DNA from: UBA1563 sp041667115 | Lineage (GTDB): Bacteria > Bacteroidota > Ignavibacteria > Ignavibacteriales > Ignavibacteriaceae | Assembly: GCA_041667115.1 (NCBI GenBank) | Contig: JBAYFO010000083.1 | Span: 1 to 10,847 of the forward strand | DNA length: 10,847 nucleotides | Reading direction: 5' to 3' | In this document: positions 7,982 to 10,847 of the stretch, piece by piece | How positions within the stretch are numbered: position 1 is the first letter of the stretch | Layout: the number at the start of each line of letters is the position of its first letter | Notes under the pieces: generated by a model | What the model was told of the DNA's origin: nothing | What the model saw: only the letters and a program-made list of their open reading frames with translations | Databases searched by the model: none | Program-made: the position numbers and the translations under genes

Positions 7982-8011
7982 CATCACAATTTTGAAAAAA
8001 CAATATTACAC

Positions 8012-8084
8012 CGCGGGGTGGAGCAATTGGTAGCTCGTCGGGCTCATAACCCGAAGGCTGTAGGTTCAAGTCCTGCCCCCGCTA
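8012..8084 (+). tRNA. Initiator tRNA-Met (anticodon CAT at 8045-8047)
   Basis: A complete cloverleaf can be folded. The acceptor stem is 8012-8018 with 8077-8083. The D stem is GAGC/GCTC and includes the A11-U24 pair typical of bacterial initiators. The anticodon stem TCGGG/CCCGA carries the three consecutive G-C pairs that mark initiator tRNA, with loop CTCATAA. The T arm is GTAGG/CCTGC with loop TTCAAGT, and the discriminator is A (8084). No 3' CCA is encoded. The first and last acceptor positions (C1 and T72) do not pair, as expected for formylation and peptidyl-tRNA hydrolase resistance, although C1-A72 is more usual than C1-U72. It is a single gene, not part of a tRNA array. Confidence 0.97.
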
Positions 8085-8088
8085 CTCT

Positions 8089-8125
8089 AAAAAAGCTTAA
8101 ATTCAATCGGATTTAGGCTTTTTTT
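8089..8125 (+). terminator. Intrinsic terminator after the initiator tRNA
   Basis: An A-run and stem arm at 8089-8102 pair with 8111-8124 (core AAGCTTAAAT / ATTTAGGCTT, one G-T pair) around the loop TCAATCGG, and the second arm runs into seven Ts. The left arm begins with six As, so the element may also stop transcripts coming from the minus strand. Confidence 0.75.
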
Positions 8126-8268
8126 ATGCCTTATTGTAATGAAAACGCATTTAATTGTGCAAATAAGAAACAAGCATAAATTCCGCCAAAATCGAACAAT
8201 TTTGAAGCAAAAGTAGTAACAGGGTAACCAATCTAAATGATGTGTAAACGCCATGCACTAATGATGAT
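8126..8268. other. Intergenic stretch without recognisable gene
   Basis: AT-rich DNA between the tRNA terminator and the terminator of the small minus-strand gene. The only structure I see is a short hairpin, CAAAAT at 8187-8192 against ATTTTG at 8199-8204 with a 6-base loop. A minus-strand open frame from 8254 runs through the tRNA terminator and is rich in Cys/Phe. I regard it as chance. Confidence 0.5.
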
Positions 8269-8302
8269 AAAAAACCCTCGCCCCATTAGAATTGTTGGGG
8301 CG
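8269..8302 (-). terminator. Intrinsic terminator of the 58-aa gene (minus strand)
   Basis: Read on the minus strand, CGCCCCA (8302-8296) and TGGGGCG (8285-8279) form a perfect 7-bp GC-rich stem with a 10-base loop. It is followed after AGGG by six Ts (8274-8269). It starts 8 bases after the stop codon of the small gene, which supports that gene being real. The four bases between stem and T-run are slightly more than in a model terminator. Confidence 0.6.
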
Positions 8303-8309
8303 GCAGAGA

Positions 8310-8486
8310 TCATTTTTTAATGTACGCGTTCACACCAATTACTAAAGGTTTCCCGTCCACAATGCATTGCGTTTGAGTATTACCATGCGTAGTTGCTACG
8401 ACTAATGTTTTACCAGACGCGCTTGGTGTAGGCTCCTGCATTTCGATGGTGATGATGAGTTTGTTGTCTTCAATTTTAACTTCCAT
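8310..8486 (-). CDS. Small conserved-looking hypothetical protein, 58 aa
   Basis: ATG at 8486-8484, stop TGA at 8312-8310. The protein begins MEVKIEDNKLIITIEMQ, continues with PTPSASGKTLVVATTHGN and ends KPLVIGVNAYIKK. It has an alternating hydrophobic pattern suggesting a small beta-rich fold, with one cysteine (about residue 43) and no signal peptide or membrane helix. I have the impression of similar short hypothetical proteins in unrelated bacteria but cannot name a family or function. Support for a real gene comes from AGGAG 8 bases before the start, a hairpin terminator right after the stop, and a sensible amino acid composition. It stands alone between the tRNA and the acyl-CoA synthetase gene, reading in the same direction as the latter but 258 bp away. 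No convincing promoter was found. A near-match AATATTTG (minus strand, about 45 bases upstream of the start) is the best candidate. Confidence 0.75.
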   Translation of the reverse strand: MEVKIEDNKLIITIEMQEPTPSASGKTLVVATTHGNTQTQCIVDGKPLVIGVNAYIKK

Positions 8487-8494
8487 GTTTTGTT

Positions 8495-8499
8495 CTCCT
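8495..8499 (-). promoter_or_regulatory. Shine-Dalgarno of the 58-aa gene
   Basis: A perfect AGGAG on the minus strand, 8 bases before the ATG. It is stronger than the sites of most larger genes in the window and fixes the start of the small gene. Confidence 0.7.
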
Positions 8500-8526
8500 A
8501 TTTTATCTTTACGATGATATTATAAA

Positions 8527-8539
8527 GGCAAATATTGCC
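8527..8539. promoter_or_regulatory. Small palindrome upstream of the 58-aa gene
   Basis: GGCAA-ATA-TTGCC is a perfect 5-bp inverted repeat with a 3-base centre, 41 bases upstream of the small gene's start. It overlaps the only promoter-like box there (AATATTTG on the minus strand). It could be an operator, but a 5-bp palindrome is not rare. Confidence 0.25.
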
Positions 8540-8600
8540 CAGATTTTTATTCTTCTATAACTATCACTCTATTTCAGATATCAACCGTCTCGTTTCTGAT

Positions 8601-8722
8601 CTAGCGGATATGACTCGGGGTTATTATTGAAAGTCATCGAGGTCATATTACAACTACAAAATAATAATCAACCCAATAAGACTGAGCCACTTTTCCATTA
8701 TCATCTTCCGAGTTTCCGCTAG
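8601..8722. repeat. Nested imperfect inverted repeat of unknown role
   Basis: The outer arms are CTAGCGG and ACTCGG at 8601-8618, matching CCGAGT and CCGCTAG at 8708-8722 (13 paired bases, with an internal loop of 5 against 2). Inside, GGGTTATTATT at 8618-8628 pairs with AATAATCAACCC at 8663-8674 with one bulged C. The loop contains a direct repeat, GTCAT-CGAG-GTCAT. The patch lies 22 bp after the stop codon of the acyl-CoA synthetase gene, so it could be its 3' end structure, a small RNA, or the relic of a mobile element. No T-run follows, so it is not a standard terminator. The 258 bp between the two minus-strand genes hold nothing else I recognise. Confidence 0.45.
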
Positions 8723-8744
8723 CGTCCACTTCTCATTAAAGGAA

Positions 8745-10817
8745 TCAGCCTAATTTTGCCCTGAAGTCCACGATTATCAATTTATTCTGCTGAGTAACTA
8801 CTATTGGGTTTATATCAAACTCTAATAAATTTATATTTTCACGAATCATTTTTGCTGCGTGTGAAATTATTTTAATCAGCAAATCTAAATCAACTCCAAC
8901 TTCTCCACGAACGCCCTGAATTATTTTACCAATTTTCGTTTCGAGGATCATCTCGCCGATTTCATCCTTTGTAATAAATGCAGACCTTAACGAAAAGTCT
9001 TCGAAGTAATTTACATATTTTCCCCCAAGACCGAAAGAGATCATTGGACCAAAAGAAGAATCTCGAAATCCTCCAATCAATAATTCAAATCGCGACAAGA
9101 TGTGTGGTTGAATAAGAAAATGTTCAGGCATAAGATTGAATGATTTCATTCTCACGCGGATTTTTTTTATTGCCGCTTTAAATTCATTGCTGCTTTTGAT
9201 GTCTAATTCCACTGCTCCAAAATCGGACTTATGAATGGCATTCTTGTTAATTCCTTTCACAACGATCGGGTAATTATTAATTGCAAATTGATCAATTTCA
9301 TTGTTGGGAATCGAGAACTCTTTAATGAGCGGTAGATTATAACTGGTCGCCAATTTATTAATTTCTTGTTGTGAGATAAAATTAATCCCTTTAATCGATT
9401 TTGAATTGAGACTTTTTAATTGTGATTGATACTCATTTTTATGTGAAGATAATTTTTGTTTGCCCGCGGAATGAAAAAGTAAATTTGAGAGAACAATCGC
9501 TGGTTCTTCCGGATTTCTGAATATCGGTTTTGCCTGTGCAGAATGCAGCTTATAATTTTTCCAAAATTCTGGCAACGGCATCGCGACTTGAAGAATCGGT
9601 TTTTTCGATTTAATTGAATTTACAGCTTCAACTACTCCAAGCGGTTCAACCATTACAGGTTCGACAAATATTGAGATCACAGCATCAACATTTTTATCCT
9701 TTAAAACAATTTCATTTACTAATTGGTATATTTCCGCAGAACCACCGGGAAGTAAATCAATTGGATTTAATTTTGAACCTTCCTTTGGAACGATTTCCGA
9801 CAGCTTATGAATTGTGGATTCAGAAAGTTTAGCAAGCTCCAACCCCGATTTTTCAAGAGCGTCGACCGCGAGAATTGCGGGACCACCGGCATTTGTTACA
9901 ATAGCTATTCGCCTACCTTTGGGAATAGGGAAGTGAAGAAATCCTTTTGCAGTACTAAACATTTCGGAAATAGTTTCAACGTGAATAATTCCAAATTGTC
10001 GCAGCGCAGCATTCACCACTCTATCAGCGCTTCCCAAAGCTCCAGTGTGCGATGATGCGGCTTTCATCCCGGCTTTTGATTTACCTGCTTTCAAAACTAT
10101 TACAGGCTTTTTAATTTTCCCTAAAATAACCGGTTCCAAAAATTTGAATCCATCAACAAAACTTTCGAGATAATATGTTGAAAGACGAATTGATTTATCT
10201 TTTTCCCAGAATTCGAGTAAGTCAATCTCGTTGATGTCTGCTTTGTTTCCGACACTTATAAAATGAGCAAATTTGATATCGGTTTCGCGTAAGGAATTTA
10301 TGACCGCAGCGCCCAATGCACCACTTTGTGATAAAAATCCAACCGGTTCGTATTCCGGTTTTTCTGCTACAAATGTCGCGTTAAGTTTTATTTGATTGTC
10401 GGAATTTATTATTCCCATACAATTTGGACCTACCAAACGAACGTTGTTTTTCCTTACTAATTCAAGCAACTCATTCTCTTCTTGTTCACCTATTGATCCG
10501 GTTTCTCTGTATCCCGCGGTTATAACTACAATTGATTTTACTTGTTTGGAAATCAATTCTGAGACAGAATCCAAGACAAATTTTTTAGGAACGACAACAA
10601 ATGCTAGATTAATGGTCTCTTCAATTTGATTAATTTCGGAGAAGCATTTATATCCGAGTATTTCAGATGAGGTTGGATTTACGGGATAAACTCCCCCCGT
10701 AAAATTAAAAGTCTTTATAGACCGTAGAATTTCATAACCGATACTTTTTTCTTTTGAAGAAGCGCCAACAACGCAAACCGATTTTGGATAAAAGAAATTT
10801 GAAAGCGAACTTTTCAT
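8745..10817 (-). CDS. NDP-forming acyl-CoA synthetase, fused alpha-beta (acetate--CoA ligase ADP-forming type)
   Basis: Interconverts acyl-CoA + ADP + phosphate with the free acid + CoA + ATP through phosphohistidine intermediates. It runs toward ATP formation in fermenting prokaryotes. The order of domains over 690 residues is as follows. First comes a CoA-binding Rossmann domain (5-135; VCVVGASSKEKSIG, VGPNCMGI at 129-136). Then two succinyl-CoA-ligase-like domains (about 155-455) carry the active-site H257 in SSHTGALGS. Last is an ATP-grasp beta part (about 480-690) with the second histidine H529 (AIHKSDFGAVEL), ISFGLGGKYV and the metal-binding LLEFDINPIVV. No acetyltransferase domain is attached, so it is not a Pat-type protein acetylase. 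The acyl substrate cannot be read from sequence: acetate is usual, but branched or aryl acids are possible. The start at 10817 is preceded by a good ribosome binding site, and the upstream neighbour lies outside the window. Confidence 0.93.
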   Translation of the reverse strand: MKSSLSNFFYPKSVCVVGASSKEKSIGYEILRSIKTFNFTGGVYPVNPTSSEILGYKCFSEINQIEETINLAFVVVPKKFVLDSVSELISKQVKSIVVITAGYRETGSIGEQEENELLELVRKNNVRLVGPNCMGIINSDNQIKLNATFVAEKPEYEPVGFLSQSGALGAAVINSLRETDIKFAHFISVGNKADINEIDLLEFWEKDKSIRLSTYYLESFVDGFKFLEPVILGKIKKPVIVLKAGKSKAGMKAASSHTGALGSADRVVNAALRQFGIIHVETISEMFSTAKGFLHFPIPKGRRIAIVTNAGGPAILAVDALEKSGLELAKLSESTIHKLSEIVPKEGSKLNPIDLLPGGSAEIYQLVNEIVLKDKNVDAVISIFVEPVMVEPLGVVEAVNSIKSKKPILQVAMPLPEFWKNYKLHSAQAKPIFRNPEEPAIVLSNLLFHSAGKQKLSSHKNEYQSQLKSLNSKSIKGINFISQQEINKLATSYNLPLIKEFSIPNNEIDQFAINNYPIVVKGINKNAIHKSDFGAVELDIKSSNEFKAAIKKIRVRMKSFNLMPEHFLIQPHILSRFELLIGGFRDSSFGPMISFGLGGKYVNYFEDFSLRSAFITKDEIGEMILETKIGKIIQGVRGEVGVDLDLLIKIISHAAKMIRENINLLEFDINPIVVTQQNKLIIVDFRAKLG

Positions 10818-10824
10818 TAAAGAT

Positions 10825-10832
10825 CTCCCTTT
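10825..10832 (-). promoter_or_regulatory. Ribosome binding site of the acyl-CoA synthetase gene
   Basis: AAAGGGAG on the minus strand, 7 bases before the ATG. It confirms the start and leaves the gene complete within the window. Confidence 0.7.
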
Positions 10833-10847
10833 GATAATTAAAAATAA

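Noticed and set aside
8125..8254. Minus-strand open frame from ATG at 8254 running toward the tRNA
   Set aside because: It has no ribosome binding site, a Cys/Phe-rich composition unlike real proteins, and reads through the tRNA terminator.
8660..8740. Minus-strand GTGGCTCAGT-containing patch resembling ends of some insertion sequences
   Set aside because: No transposase piece, no terminal repeat pair at both sides and no target duplication; the likeness is from a short string only.
8012..8745. tRNA gene as integration site for a mobile element
   Set aside because: I found no second copy of the tRNA 3' end in the window and no integrase; the following genes do not look like an island.
9614..10629. 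Plus-strand open frames inside the acyl-CoA synthetase gene, and minus-strand ones inside ileS, lspA and cysS
   Set aside because: They are shadows of strongly coding genes on the other strand, without family motifs or start signals.

Overview
The window looks like chromosomal DNA from a bacterium of the Bacteroidota/Chlorobiota side of the tree, most likely an Ignavibacteria-type lineage. Three things suggest this: the AT-rich, lysine-rich coding style; the ileS - TraR/DksA - lspA gene order, which I know from Chlorobi and Bacteroidetes; and promoter-like boxes of the Bacteroidota type (TAnnTTTG) before the initiator tRNA and before lspA. The assignment is inferred from sequence reading, not from a search.

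Left part (1-7940, all on the + strand). A 40-residue C-terminal remnant of a probable DUF2283 protein is followed by a compact housekeeping run. It holds isoleucyl-tRNA synthetase (ileS, type 2, with an altered GIHH class I signature), a TraR/DksA-type zinc-finger protein with a long histone-like lysine/alanine tail, lipoprotein signal peptidase (lspA) and a RluD-type 23S rRNA pseudouridine synthase that overlaps lspA by 38 bp. After a 49-bp gap come cysteinyl-tRNA synthetase (cysS) and, 2 bp later, a YgjP-type zinc metallopeptidase. Most of these genes serve translation (tRNA charging, rRNA modification); lspA serves lipoprotein maturation.

Middle part (7941-8744). A stand-alone initiator tRNA-Met gene has its own promoter and a clear intrinsic terminator. 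Beyond it lies about 620 bp with little coding capacity. On the minus strand this stretch holds a previously overlooked 58-codon gene (8310-8486) with a strong Shine-Dalgarno and its own hairpin terminator, and a strongly self-complementary patch (8601-8722) that I cannot assign.

Right part (8745-10817, minus strand). A complete fused alpha-beta NDP-forming acyl-CoA synthetase (acetate--CoA ligase, ADP-forming type) is present with both expected phosphotransfer histidines. It converges on the tRNA side of the window and suggests substrate-level ATP formation from acyl-CoA.

I see no CRISPR array, transposase, integrase, phage gene or obvious defence cluster. The observations most worth a second look are the GIHH motif in IleRS (a signature linked to mupirocin hyper-resistance in type 2 enzymes), the small 58-aa gene, the unusual zinc finger and tail of the DksA-like protein, and the unexplained inverted-repeat patch.
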